Source: a bacterium (GTDB lineage: Bacteria; Patescibacteriota; Gracilibacteria; UBA1369; GCA-2718715). Taken from it: a stretch of 64,000 bases of DNA. The stretch is taken from positions 1-64,000 of the forward strand of contig PBFJ01000003.1 in assembly GCA_002718715.1 (NCBI GenBank), given 5' to 3'. A program made the translations under genes and the position numbers. The stretch's first letter is position 1; each line of letters starts with the position of its first letter. A model generated the notes under the pieces. It worked only from the letters and a program-made list of their open reading frames with translations. It did no database searches and was not told where the DNA came from. Shown here piece by piece: positions 54,442 through 63,039 of the stretch.

Positions 54442-56133
54442 ATGGACTCAAAAAAAATCAAAGCAGCTTCTGGTGGAAAAAGAGTTAAATCTAAAGATGA
54501 CAAACAAACAGGATTAGATTTAAGTAATAAGATAAATTTAGAAATTCAAGAGGAGATAGTTAAGAAAAAAGCTGAAGCTTTGGGAAATAAATATGGTTAT
54601 ATTAACCTTATATCCACTCCAATAAATGCGGACCTTTATGATTTTTGGGATCTTAAGGAACTAAAAGAAGGTTTAGTAATCCCCTTTTTTAGAGTAGGTT
54701 CTAAAGTGAGGGTTGCGATTAACGATCCTAATTTTTCAAAAACAAAAGAGGTTTTAGAAAAGATGAAAAAAGAAGGTTTTGAATTACAATTAAATTTAGC
54801 TTCACGGATTGGAATTTTATATCAGCTAAAAAAATTTACGGAAGGTAAAATAAAAGATGATAAAATTGAAAACATAGTCGATGAGGATTTAATTGAAACA
54901 TATCAAAAAGAAATTGAAACTTTGTCTAAACTGGGTGAAAGTATTTCATTGTCAACTTTATCAAAAGGTATTAATGATTTACTGGTAGGTGGTCTAAAAA
55001 CCAAAGCTTCTGATATTCATTTACAACCCCAAGAAGAAAAAACCTTAGTAAGATTTAGAATTGATGGAATGCTTCAAAAAGTTTTAGAGTTTGATAATAA
55101 GATATATAAAGAACTAGCAAAGCAAATTAAATATAAATCAGGATTAAGACTAAATGTTAATGACATACCTCAAGATGGTAGATTATTTTTTGAGGTTAAT
55201 GAGTATAAAATAGACGTTAGAGTTTCGACTATTCCTACAGAGTTTGGAGAGACTATCGTTCTAAGACTTCTTGATTCTAGAAAAAAATTTTTAGACTTAG
55301 AGCATCTTGGATTTAATGAAAGAGATTTAAGTATTTTAAATGATATTTCAGATTTGTCTCAGGGTATGATTTTAGTAACCGGTCCAACTGGAAGTGGTAA
55401 GACAACTACTTTATATTCTTTACTTGCAAGATATAACACTTCAGACCGAAAAATAATTACGCTAGAAGATCCTATTGAATATCACCTTGATAGAATTGTT
55501 CAAAGTCAAATTAACGAAAAGAAAGGATATACTTTTCAGATGGCTCTTGAATCTGTATTGAGACAAGATCCTGATGTAGTAATGATTGGGGAGATTCGTG
55601 ATCTTGAAACAGCAAATACAGCTCTTCAAGCTTCTTTAACTGGACATGTAATGCTTTCAACATTACATACAAATAGTGCACTTGAAGCTATTCCAAGATT
55701 AAGAAATATGGGACTGGAACCTTACTTAATTGCTCCATCTCTAGATACTGTAATGGCTCAAAGATTAGTTAGAAAATTCTGTGAGCATTGTGTGGAAGAA
55801 AAAGAAATTAATGAAAAAGATCTTGGTATTCTAAAAGCCGAATCTGAAAAAATCTCAAAAATCACAAAGAAACCTTACAATATTCCGTCTAAACTCCCTT
55901 GTGCAAAAGGTTGTGAAAAGTGTAATCACACCGGTTATTTAGGAAGAATTGTAATTTGTGAAATTTTTAGAATAGACCAGGAATTCAGAGATGCGATCAC
56001 AGAAGATGTACCTTTTTCAAAACTTCTTCAAAAAGCACAAAAAGAAGGTATGCTAACAATGTATCAAGATGGTATTCTTAAAGTTATAGATGGACACACT
56101 TCTCTATCTGAAGTTTTAAGAGTGACCAAATAA
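54442..56133 (+). CDS. pilB: Type IV pilus assembly ATPase (PilB/GspE family)
   Basis: This hexameric cytoplasmic ATPase drives pilus extension or type II-like secretion. The N-terminal MshEN-like part covers about 40-130. SDIHLQPQEEKTLVRFRIDGML opens the N2 domain. Walker A is GPTGSGKTTTLYSLL at about 314-328, the Asp box is ITLEDPIEYHLD, and Walker B is RQDPDVVMIGEIRDLETA near 374-391. A tetracysteine zinc element (KFCEHC...PCAKGCEKCNHTGYLGR) marks extension ATPases as opposed to PilT. The length of 563 aa is typical. The platform protein PilC is not adjacent; the pseudopilins at 38.5-40.4 kb are likely partners. Confidence 0.93.
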   Translation: MDSKKIKAASGGKRVKSKDDKQTGLDLSNKINLEIQEEIVKKKAEALGNKYGYINLISTPINADLYDFWDLKELKEGLVIPFFRVGSKVRVAINDPNFSKTKEVLEKMKKEGFELQLNLASRIGILYQLKKFTEGKIKDDKIENIVDEDLIETYQKEIETLSKLGESISLSTLSKGINDLLVGGLKTKASDIHLQPQEEKTLVRFRIDGMLQKVLEFDNKIYKELAKQIKYKSGLRLNVNDIPQDGRLFFEVNEYKIDVRVSTIPTEFGETIVLRLLDSRKKFLDLEHLGFNERDLSILNDISDLSQGMILVTGPTGSGKTTTLYSLLARYNTSDRKIITLEDPIEYHLDRIVQSQINEKKGYTFQMALESVLRQDPDVVMIGEIRDLETANTALQASLTGHVMLSTLHTNSALEAIPRLRNMGLEPYLIAPSLDTVMAQRLVRKFCEHCVEEKEINEKDLGILKAESEKISKITKKPYNIPSKLPCAKGCEKCNHTGYLGRIVICEIFRIDQEFRDAITEDVPFSKLLQKAQKEGMLTMYQDGILKVIDGHTSLSEVLRVTK

Positions 56134-56775
56134 ATTTATTCGTATTTTATCTTGAATTAATTCAGTGAAAGCTGCTGTGTTTTCAATCATTCTTGCTCCA
56201 TTGGCTATTAATTTCAAACAGCCTTGATAAGTTTCATCATTCAGCCTTCCAGGTATACAACAGATATCTTTTCCTAAGTCTAAGGCAAAATCTGCAGTGT
56301 GTAATGAGCCTGAATCATTAGAAGCTTCATTGATATAAACTAAATCTGAAATCGCTGCAATAAGCCGGTTTCTTTTTACAAAATCATATTTATTTGGGAT
56401 ATAACCATCAGGACTTTCTGATATCAACAAACAATTTTCGGGCATATTATCAAAAAGATACGAGTATCTTTTTGGCGTATAGTTTTGTACTCCAGATGCT
56501 AGAATTATTATCAATGGTATTTTATATTTCAAGCTAAGCTTAACAGCCTGCATATCAGTTCCGTAAGCTCCACCTGTAACAACAACAACATTCTTAAAAA
56601 CCTTATCTTCAAAAAAATTATCTAACATTAAATATCCATAACGACTTTGTATTCGAGACCCTACGATAGCAACTTTTAATTTTTGTGAAAGTAAAAGCTT
56701 AGTATCCCCTCTTAAGTAAATTTGTTTGGGTGGCTTATGTAAATTTTCGAATTTTTTTAAATATTTATTTTGCAT
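56116..56775 (-). CDS. dprA: DNA processing protein DprA, short form
   Basis: DprA binds incoming single-stranded DNA and loads RecA during transformation. The Rossmann-like core is present: KVAIVGSRIQSRYGY, VVVTGGAYGTDMQAVKLSL, IIILASGVQNYTPKRYSYLF, LISESPDGYIPNKYDFVKRNRLIAAISDLVYINEA, and DICCIPGRLNDETYQGCLKLIANGARMI. At 219 aa only the core is retained; the N-terminal SAM-like and C-terminal winged-helix parts of longer DprA are missing. Its end overlaps pilB by 18 bp, and it lies downstream of ftsE. Confidence 0.92.
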   Translation of the reverse strand: MQNKYLKKFENLHKPPKQIYLRGDTKLLLSQKLKVAIVGSRIQSRYGYLMLDNFFEDKVFKNVVVVTGGAYGTDMQAVKLSLKYKIPLIIILASGVQNYTPKRYSYLFDNMPENCLLISESPDGYIPNKYDFVKRNRLIAAISDLVYINEASNDSGSLHTADFALDLGKDICCIPGRLNDETYQGCLKLIANGARMIENTAAFTELIQDKIRINLFGHS

Positions 56776-56845
56776 AAAAAGAGTTTAGACATCTTAATTA
56801 AATAGCAAAATGGTAAAATTGATTTAAAATATTTATAACAAAAGT

Positions 56846-57499
56846 TTAAATAAGTTTGAGATTTGAATTTTCGAGTAAATAAATTTGTCCATTAAATCCT
56901 TCTAAAAGATCTACGTTATGAGTCACTATTATTACTGTTGTGTTATTTTTATTAACTTTATAAAGCAGTTCGATTACCTCTCTAGCATTTTTAAGATCTA
57001 AATTTCCAGTTGGTTCATCGCAAATTAAAATTGATGGGTTGTGAACAATTGCTCTAGCTAAAGCACATCTTTGCTTTTCACCACCAGAAAGTTCTCGTGG
57101 GTATGCGTTAATTTGGTGAGATAGACCAACTTTTTCTAAAGCTGTAAGTACAGCTTTTTCCATTTCTAACCTTGGGAAATTTATGACTTCGAGAGCAAAT
57201 TTTACGTTTTCGAAAACAGTTTTTTTGGGAAGTAGACGAAAATCTTGCCAGACCATACCAATGTTTTGGCGGTATTTTTGGCGAGAATTTTTTTTGAGTG
57301 ATGAAAGTTTAATTTCATTTACCAAAATTTCTCCTTTACTTGGTTTATAAAGACCCATTAATAAATTTAGGAGTGTAGATTTACCCGCTCCAGATGGGCC
57401 GATAATTGCATTTAAGGAAGATTTTTCGAAGGCTACATCTATGCTATCTAAAATTGTTTTTCCAGCTATTTCAAAGCTTAAATTTTGTATATCTATCAT
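56846..57499 (-). CDS. ftsE: FtsE-like ABC ATPase
   Basis: This is the ATP-binding subunit of the FtsEX type that regulates cell-wall hydrolases at division. Walker A is IIGPSGAGKSTLLNLLMG, the Q-loop region is GMVWQDFRLLPKKTVFENV (strongly FtsE-like), the signature is LSGGEKQRCALARAI and Walker B is ILICDEPTGNLD, followed by VIIVTHN. The length of 217 aa is typical. No ftsX lies beside it; dprA follows. LolD/MacB-type ATPases are close relatives, so the FtsE name is likely but not certain. Confidence 0.85.
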   Translation of the reverse strand: MIDIQNLSFEIAGKTILDSIDVAFEKSSLNAIIGPSGAGKSTLLNLLMGLYKPSKGEILVNEIKLSSLKKNSRQKYRQNIGMVWQDFRLLPKKTVFENVKFALEVINFPRLEMEKAVLTALEKVGLSHQINAYPRELSGGEKQRCALARAIVHNPSILICDEPTGNLDLKNAREVIELLYKVNKNNTTVIIVTHNVDLLEGFNGQIYLLENSNLKLI

Positions 57500-57526
57500 T
57501 GATAAAGTAAAGATAATGTCTATAAT
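57499..57526 (+). promoter_or_regulatory. Promoter of the M29 peptidase gene
   Basis: TTGATA (57499-57504), a 16-bp spacer and TATAAT (57521-57526), followed by AAGAATAAT, lie 23 bp before the ATG. The -35 overlaps the divergent ftsE start codon. Confidence 0.6.
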
Positions 57527-57549
57527 AAGAATAATTTAATTTTTAAAAT

Positions 57550-58770
57550 ATGCCAAATAAAATACCTTTTCAGGTTGACTCAAAAGTATTAAAAAAATAC
57601 GCAGATGTATTTGTTAAATTTGCTTTAAATAAAGGGGAAGGAATAAAGAAAGGTGAAACTGTAATTTTACAAGTTCCAGAAAGTGCTCGCCCAATGTTAG
57701 AACCTCTGCAAAGATCAGTGCTTGAGGCTGGTGGATATCCTATTTGTAGATTAATTCCTGAGGGGCTATCAAAAAGTTTTTTTGAATTAGCATCAGATGA
57801 TCAAATTGAATACAATCCAAAGAAAATGTTAATGGCTAAAGTTGAGGAAGTTGATCATTTTGTTTCGATTATTTCTGATTTTAATCCTTTAGAGCTTGCT
57901 GGGGTTGATTCAAAGAAAATTATGCAAAGATCAAAAGCTGGAAAATTTTACAAAGAAGCTTTGTTTAAAAAATGGGATTCCGGAAAAGGCTCTTGGACAC
58001 TAGGAATGTATGCTACTGAGGCTATGGCAGAACAAGCAGGGGTATCGGTGGAGGAATATTGGGATCAAATTGCTGAGGCTTGTTTTTTAAAGGAAGAAGA
58101 TCCTATCGCTAAGTGGAAAGAAGTTTATGGGCAAATTGATAAGATTTTAAACTATTTAAACTCACTGGATATGAGATGGGTAAATATTAAAGGTGAAGAT
58201 TGTGATTTAAATATTTACATTGGTGAAAACAGAAAATGGCTTGGTGGATCTGGTCATAATATTCCATCTTTTGAGTGTTTTATATCGCCAGATTGGAGAA
58301 AAACCAATGGTTGGATTAAGTTTGATCAGCCATTACTTAGATATGGATCTAGAATTGAAGGAATTGAACTTGAATTTAAAGATGGTCTTGTTGTTCACTC
58401 AAAGGCTTCAATGAATGAAGATTTATTAAAAGATATGTTAGCTCAAAAAAATGCTGATAAGGTTGGGGAGTTTTCTTTAACTGATAAAAAACTTTCTAGA
58501 ATTACTAAATTCATGGCGCAAACCTTATTTGATGAAAATGTTGGTGGCCCTTTTGGAAACACGCATATTGCAGTTGGTTCTGCTTATAAGGACTCTATCA
58601 AAGGAGATCCCAAAGATTACACTCAAGAGGAATTTGAGAATTTAGGTTTTAACGAATCAGTGATTCATACGGATATTGTTTCTACCAAAGATAGAGTTGC
58701 TACTGCGACTTTGCTGGATGGTCGAGAAGTTGTGATCTATAAAGATGGTGAATTTACTTTTGCAAAGTAA
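57550..58770 (+). CDS. M29 family metallo-aminopeptidase
   Basis: This cytosolic leucyl aminopeptidase-type enzyme removes N-terminal residues from peptides with two metal ions. The metal ligands and catalytic residues appear in family order: NIPSFECFISPDW (Glu), VGEFSLTDKK (Glu), NTHIAVGSAYKDS (His and Tyr) and VIHTDIVST (His, Asp). The N-terminal domain includes ESARPMLEPLQRSVLEAGGYPICRL. The length of 406 aa matches aminopeptidase T. It has its own promoter and overlaps the convergent rlmD by 17 bp. Confidence 0.93.
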   Translation: MPNKIPFQVDSKVLKKYADVFVKFALNKGEGIKKGETVILQVPESARPMLEPLQRSVLEAGGYPICRLIPEGLSKSFFELASDDQIEYNPKKMLMAKVEEVDHFVSIISDFNPLELAGVDSKKIMQRSKAGKFYKEALFKKWDSGKGSWTLGMYATEAMAEQAGVSVEEYWDQIAEACFLKEEDPIAKWKEVYGQIDKILNYLNSLDMRWVNIKGEDCDLNIYIGENRKWLGGSGHNIPSFECFISPDWRKTNGWIKFDQPLLRYGSRIEGIELEFKDGLVVHSKASMNEDLLKDMLAQKNADKVGEFSLTDKKLSRITKFMAQTLFDENVGGPFGNTHIAVGSAYKDSIKGDPKDYTQEEFENLGFNESVIHTDIVSTKDRVATATLLDGREVVIYKDGEFTFAK

Positions 58771-60133
58771 ATTTTGAAACTATCTCTAAATGTCGCGTGT
58801 GCGGAAATTGATCAACAGGGGTTACACTTTCTAAAGTGTAGCCTTTTTCTTTAAGTGCAATGGCATTTTGAGCAAAAGTTTTAATATTACAGCTAACATA
58901 AATTAAGTTTTTTGGCTGTAAATCTGATATCAAATATAAAGCTTTGTCTGTAAGACCACTTCGAGGTGGATCCACAACTACTAAATCGGGATTTGGAAGC
59001 TTAGTTTTCTTTAAAACTTTATATACATCCCCTTCTAAGAATTGAATATTTTGAATTTGATTTAAACCTGCATTGTTTATAGCAGCTTGGATTGATTGTG
59101 GTTCAATTTCAACTCCGTAAACTCTTTGAGCTTTATTAGCTAAAACTATTCCTATTGTTCCGGTTCCACAAAATAAATCGTAAATAATATTAGAATCTTT
59201 AGCTGAATCTTGAACTAATTCATAAATAACTTCTGCTTGGCTAGGATTTGGTTGGAAAAAGGCCTGTGGAAGAATTTCAAAAGTGTATTGTTTTTCTTTA
59301 ATATTTAATTTTTCCGTTAGGAACTCTTTTCCAGATATGTGATGGAGTTTGATGTGAGTTTTGTGTCCCTTTCTTTGGAAAGTTGTGTGTAAGTAAATAG
59401 ATGTAAGCTCTGGAAACTTTTGGCTTACTTTTTGGAAATAATCTTGATATTGATCCATATCTTCCGGTCTTTGAACTTCTAAAATTAACATTTTGTCTTC
59501 GGTGTTTTTAGCAGTTCGAATTGTAAGATTTCTAAGGTCTCCAGTTCCGTCTCGAAAATCATGAGGTTTTAGATCTGAATTTTTGAAGTACTCTAGTGTA
59601 AAATCTACAAGAGGACTACAGATTGGATCACATAGTTTGCAATCCGTAGCTGGAACAATTTTAAATTTATATTTAAAATGGTGCATCCCAAGACAAAACT
59701 CAAAAACATCTGGTGTTACTCCAAATGAGTATTGCATTTTGTTTCTATAAAAATAAGGATTTTCCATTCCTATAATAGGATTGATTTGAGGGTTTAGATC
59801 TAAATTATTTAAAATTCTTTGAACTTCGTTTTGTTTATAAAAAAGTTGTTTTTCATAACTTAAACATTCAAGAGGAGTAGATCCTGAAATTAAAGCATAT
59901 GAATTTTGAGGCTCGACTCTATCTTTAGATGGTTCAATAATTTCAAGAAGTTGAGCTTCTAAAAAATTCTTTTTAATTTTTCGTAATGAAACTAAAACTT
60001 TATCACCTGGATAACTTCGATTGACTGCAATATTGTATTTTTGTCCGTCTAATTCAAGAAATCCAATTCCTTGACCCTTTATATTTAAGCTTTCTATTTG
60101 GACTTCAAGCTCTTGGCCTTTTTTTAAATTCAT
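58754..60133 (-). CDS. rlmD: 23S rRNA (uracil-C5)-methyltransferase, RlmD/RumA type
   Basis: This SAM-dependent enzyme makes 5-methyluridine in 23S rRNA. ATG 60133 (MNLKKGQELEVQI) is preferred over the track start 60223, which would run into rlmH and add an unrelated N-terminus. A TRAM domain opens the protein (IKGQGIGFLELDGQKYNIAV...GDKVLVSLRKI). Cysteines around CLSYEKQ and ATDCKLCDPIC could hold a 4Fe-4S cluster. Catalytic parts are IYDLFCGTGTIGIVLA, VVDPPRSGL and the nucleophile in IYVSCNIKTFAQN. The product is about 459 aa. Which uridine it modifies (RlmCD, RlmD or TrmA-like) is not decided. Confidence 0.88.
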   Translation of the reverse strand: MNLKKGQELEVQIESLNIKGQGIGFLELDGQKYNIAVNRSYPGDKVLVSLRKIKKNFLEAQLLEIIEPSKDRVEPQNSYALISGSTPLECLSYEKQLFYKQNEVQRILNNLDLNPQINPIIGMENPYFYRNKMQYSFGVTPDVFEFCLGMHHFKYKFKIVPATDCKLCDPICSPLVDFTLEYFKNSDLKPHDFRDGTGDLRNLTIRTAKNTEDKMLILEVQRPEDMDQYQDYFQKVSQKFPELTSIYLHTTFQRKGHKTHIKLHHISGKEFLTEKLNIKEKQYTFEILPQAFFQPNPSQAEVIYELVQDSAKDSNIIYDLFCGTGTIGIVLANKAQRVYGVEIEPQSIQAAINNAGLNQIQNIQFLEGDVYKVLKKTKLPNPDLVVVDPPRSGLTDKALYLISDLQPKNLIYVSCNIKTFAQNAIALKEKGYTLESVTPVDQFPHTRHLEIVSKFTLQK

Positions 60134-60163
60134 GTTAAGTTTTAGTAAATTAATTAAAAGAAT

Positions 60164-60619
60164 TTGTATATTAGAATATACCTCTTTGGAAAACAAAATA
60201 AATCTTCTTTGAAAGATTTGCAAGAGAAATACTTGATTTTACTTTCAAAGTGGAATGTTTCAATTGTGTTTTTAAAAGAATCTAAAGTTGGTGAAGTAAA
60301 AGATAAACAAAAAGCAGACTTTGAAATGTTAGTTAAGAACCTTGATTCTAATTATACACCAGTTTTATTAGATGAAAGAGGTAAATTTCCAACGAGTCTG
60401 GAGTTTAGTCAGTTTTTAGATGAAAAAGCGGTTAATTCTGAGAAATTAGCATTTTGCCTGGGTGGTCCGTTTGGTTTTAGAGAAGAAGATAAAGATTTTT
60501 TCAAATATAAAATTGGACTTTCCAAAATGACCCTTACTCATGAAATGGCTGAAATAATTTTACTAGAGCAACTTTATAGAAGTTTTACAATTTTAAATAA
60601 CAAGAAATATCATTATTAA
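60164..60619 (+). CDS. rlmH: 23S rRNA pseudouridine-1915 N3-methyltransferase
   Basis: This SPOUT-class enzyme methylates pseudouridine 1915 in helix 69. LLDERGKFPTSLEFSQFL is the family signature (LDerGk..sSe.fA). AFCLGGPFGF is the SAM-binding knot loop (FviGGa.G). LSKMTLTHEMAEIILLEQLYRSFTI..NKKYHY matches the C-terminal lSkmTl.H...r..l.EQlYRA..i..g.pYH motif. It starts at TTG, supported by the conserved I.I...GK at the N-terminus. The length of 151 aa is normal. The stop overlaps cca by 4 bp. Confidence 0.93.
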   Translation: MYIRIYLFGKQNKSSLKDLQEKYLILLSKWNVSIVFLKESKVGEVKDKQKADFEMLVKNLDSNYTPVLLDERGKFPTSLEFSQFLDEKAVNSEKLAFCLGGPFGFREEDKDFFKYKIGLSKMTLTHEMAEIILLEQLYRSFTILNNKKYHY

Positions 60620-61926
60620 CCTTTTAGATTTTCTACGTATTCAATAGCTTGTTTCTCGGTAGTTATTTTGTTTTCAAGTTGAAGGTCTTTTATTTCTTCA
60701 ATGATTTGAGCGACTTTGGGTCCTGGCTTTAAATTAAGGATTTGCATGATTTGATCACCAGAAATTAGTTTTGGGTATTCGGCGGGTAAGTCTTTTACGG
60801 TTTCGTGATAAAGTTTTAAAACTTTTAAATACATACTCAAATCGCTGGGAGATGTCCCTAAGACATCATATTTATTTAATTCTAAAAGATCTAAATACCA
60901 AATATGGCGAAACCATTTGATTTGAGTTTTTTTAGGCATATCAAAGATTTGATAAATGCTCATGTGTTTTTCAACTAGAAAAGAAACATGTTTAATAAAT
61001 TGATTTGAAAATTTATATTTTTTTAAAACTTTTTCAGCAATTTCACTTGAGAGTTTGGCATGTCCATTAAATTTTATTCTATTTTCATGGTCGGTGTAGG
61101 TTTGAGGCTTTCCAATATCATGCATTAATACGGCCCAATACATACTTAGATTTAAGCCTTCTGGCATTGATTCAAGAGCTTTTAGAATATGAGTATAAAC
61201 GTCCCCTTCTTTATGGAAATCACTTGGTTGGGCTACCCCCATACATTCTTTTAATTCTGGTAATATATAATCTAAAAGACCTAAATCTTCTAAGTCGTCT
61301 AGGGCTTTTGCACGGTTTTTATCTTGTAAAATTTTATTTAATTCAGTTTGGATTCTTTCTTTAGATACATTTTCAATTAAACTGGCGTGCTTTTTTATAG
61401 CCTTGTAGGTTGCAGGACAATATTGAAAATCTAAAGTGTTTTTAAATCTTACGGCTCTAAGAATTCTTAAGTTATCTTCTTGGATTCTTTGACTTGGTTC
61501 TCCAATAAAACGGACTAGTTTTAATTCTAAATCTTTTTGTCCATTAACGTGATCAATAATTTGGTCGGTACTTGGATCGTAAAACATACCGTTGATTGTA
61601 AAATCACGCCTGTGAGCATCTTCATAATCATCGGTAAATTCTACGCTGGAGGGTCTTCTTCCGTCTTTATAATCGGATTCTTTTCTAAAAGTTGCTATTT
61701 CAAAATGATGTCCATCAAAATCTACCATTATAATCCCAAACTGTTTGCCAATTGGGATGGTTTTATCGAAAATGTTTTCAACTTGTTCTGGTTTGGCATC
61801 CGTAACAATATCGTAATCTTTGGGTTTGATTCCAAGTAGAATATCACGTACACATCCACCTGCCCAAAGAGCGTTGAAACCTTGGGATTTTAAAGTGTTT
61901 ATAATTTGAATTGAACTGACTTTCAT
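60616..61926 (-). CDS. cca: CCA tRNA nucleotidyltransferase with HD domain
   Basis: It adds or repairs the 3'-CCA end of tRNA. The class II head carries ALWAGGCVRDILLGIKPKDYDIVTDA, then RRDFTINGMFYDP, EDNLRILRAVRFKNTLDFQ (ERxxxE-like region) and a neck domain. An HD domain follows (VYTHILKALESMP..., YWAVLMHDIGKPQTY, HAKLSSEIA), which in related enzymes has phosphohydrolase activity. The length is 436 aa. The two tRNAs in this window already encode CCA, so repair may be its main task. It has its own extended -10. Confidence 0.94.
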   Translation of the reverse strand: MKVSSIQIINTLKSQGFNALWAGGCVRDILLGIKPKDYDIVTDAKPEQVENIFDKTIPIGKQFGIIMVDFDGHHFEIATFRKESDYKDGRRPSSVEFTDDYEDAHRRDFTINGMFYDPSTDQIIDHVNGQKDLELKLVRFIGEPSQRIQEDNLRILRAVRFKNTLDFQYCPATYKAIKKHASLIENVSKERIQTELNKILQDKNRAKALDDLEDLGLLDYILPELKECMGVAQPSDFHKEGDVYTHILKALESMPEGLNLSMYWAVLMHDIGKPQTYTDHENRIKFNGHAKLSSEIAEKVLKKYKFSNQFIKHVSFLVEKHMSIYQIFDMPKKTQIKWFRHIWYLDLLELNKYDVLGTSPSDLSMYLKVLKLYHETVKDLPAEYPKLISGDQIMQILNLKPGPKVAQIIEEIKDLQLENKITTEKQAIEYVENLKG

Positions 61927-61946
61927 ATACTTGAATATTTACCTTA

Positions 61947-61955
61947 ATTATAGCA
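61947..61955 (-). promoter_or_regulatory. Extended -10 of cca
   Basis: On the minus strand TGCTATAAT lies 20 bp before the cca ATG. The gap to tsaD on the other strand is only 55 bp, so the divergent promoters must overlap. Confidence 0.5.
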
Positions 61956-61981
61956 TAATGCAGCTGATATTAATAGATTAA

Positions 61982-62977
61982 ATGTTAGTTCTTGGAATTG
62001 AATCTTCCTGTGATGAAACTGCAATTGCAATTGTAAATGAAAAGTTTGAAGTTTTAAGTAATGTGATTGCATCACAAATTTTAGATCATCAAAAAACTAT
62101 GGGGGTGGTTCCTGAAAGTGCAGCAAGGTTACATGTTTCTAAGTTTACTCCTGTTTTAGAAAAATCTTTGAAAGACGCTGGAGTGACAATGAAGGATGTT
62201 GATTTAATAACTGTATCAAATCGTCCTGGCTTGATTGGTTGCTTAGTTACGGGTTGTACTTTTGCTTCAACTTTGGGATTGATTCACAATATTCCAGTTG
62301 TGGGGGTTAATCATAAACTTGGACATGTTTATAGTTGTTTACTTGATTTAAAAGAAAAAATTGAATTTCCGATTGTGACTTTAAGCGTTAGTGGTGGGCA
62401 TAATGAACTTTATTTAATTAACAGCTTGGAAGAATATAAAGAATTAGGGAAAACTTTAGATGATGCAGCTGGAGAATGCTATGACAAAGTTGCTAAAATG
62501 CTGGGCTTAAAGTATCCGGGAGGACCAGAAATTTCAAAATTAGCAGAATTTGGAGATCCAAAAGCTATAAAATTCCCTGATCCCCTACCTCATCAAAAAA
62601 TGAACTTTAGTTTTTCTGGTTTAAAGACTAATGTTAAAAATAAAATTCAAGAATTTACTGAAAATGGAATTTTAGAATCAAATAAGGCAAATATCGCAAG
62701 TAGTTTTCAATATGCAATCAATCACAATTTAAGTAAAAAATTATTGTATGCAGCTACGGAATTTAATGCTAAAGAGGTGCATTTAGTGGGTGGAGTTTCT
62801 GCTAATAAAAATTTAAGGTCAATGATTATAGAGAAGATTCAAAAGAAAGGCTTGAATATTAATTTCAGACATCCCTTAAGCTTTGGATTTTGTACGGATA
62901 ACGCAGCTATGATTGCTCTTTTAGGGCACTTGAAATTGGATAATCAAAAGCCAGAAAGTGTTATTACACCACAATAA
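61982..62977 (+). CDS. tsaD: tRNA N6-adenosine threonylcarbamoyltransferase
   Basis: TsaD is the catalytic subunit that transfers the threonylcarbamoyl group to A37 of ANN-decoding tRNAs. ILGIESSCDETAIAIV is the ASKHA start, and VNHKLGHVYSCLL holds the metal-binding H-x3-H. TLSVSGGHNELYLI is the phosphate loop. DDAAGECYDKVAKMLGLKYPGGPEI and HLVGGVSANKNLR are typical, and FCTDNAAMIAL ends the active site. The length of 331 aa is normal. Its partner TsaB occurs as the unusual fusion at 34410; TsaE and TsaC are not in the window. Confidence 0.97.
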   Translation: MLVLGIESSCDETAIAIVNEKFEVLSNVIASQILDHQKTMGVVPESAARLHVSKFTPVLEKSLKDAGVTMKDVDLITVSNRPGLIGCLVTGCTFASTLGLIHNIPVVGVNHKLGHVYSCLLDLKEKIEFPIVTLSVSGGHNELYLINSLEEYKELGKTLDDAAGECYDKVAKMLGLKYPGGPEISKLAEFGDPKAIKFPDPLPHQKMNFSFSGLKTNVKNKIQEFTENGILESNKANIASSFQYAINHNLSKKLLYAATEFNAKEVHLVGGVSANKNLRSMIIEKIQKKGLNINFRHPLSFGFCTDNAAMIALLGHLKLDNQKPESVITPQ

Positions 62978-62986
62978 ACCTTAGGT

Positions 62987-63014
62987 TTGCAAAATATTTT
63001 TTTTCAGCTATAAT
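62987..63014 (+). promoter_or_regulatory. Promoter of hisS
   Basis: TTGCAA (62987-62992), a 16-bp spacer and TATAAT (63009-63014) lie 25 bp before the ATG at 63040. Confidence 0.6.
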
Positions 63015-63039
63015 ATAGTCACTTAATTTAAATAATTAC

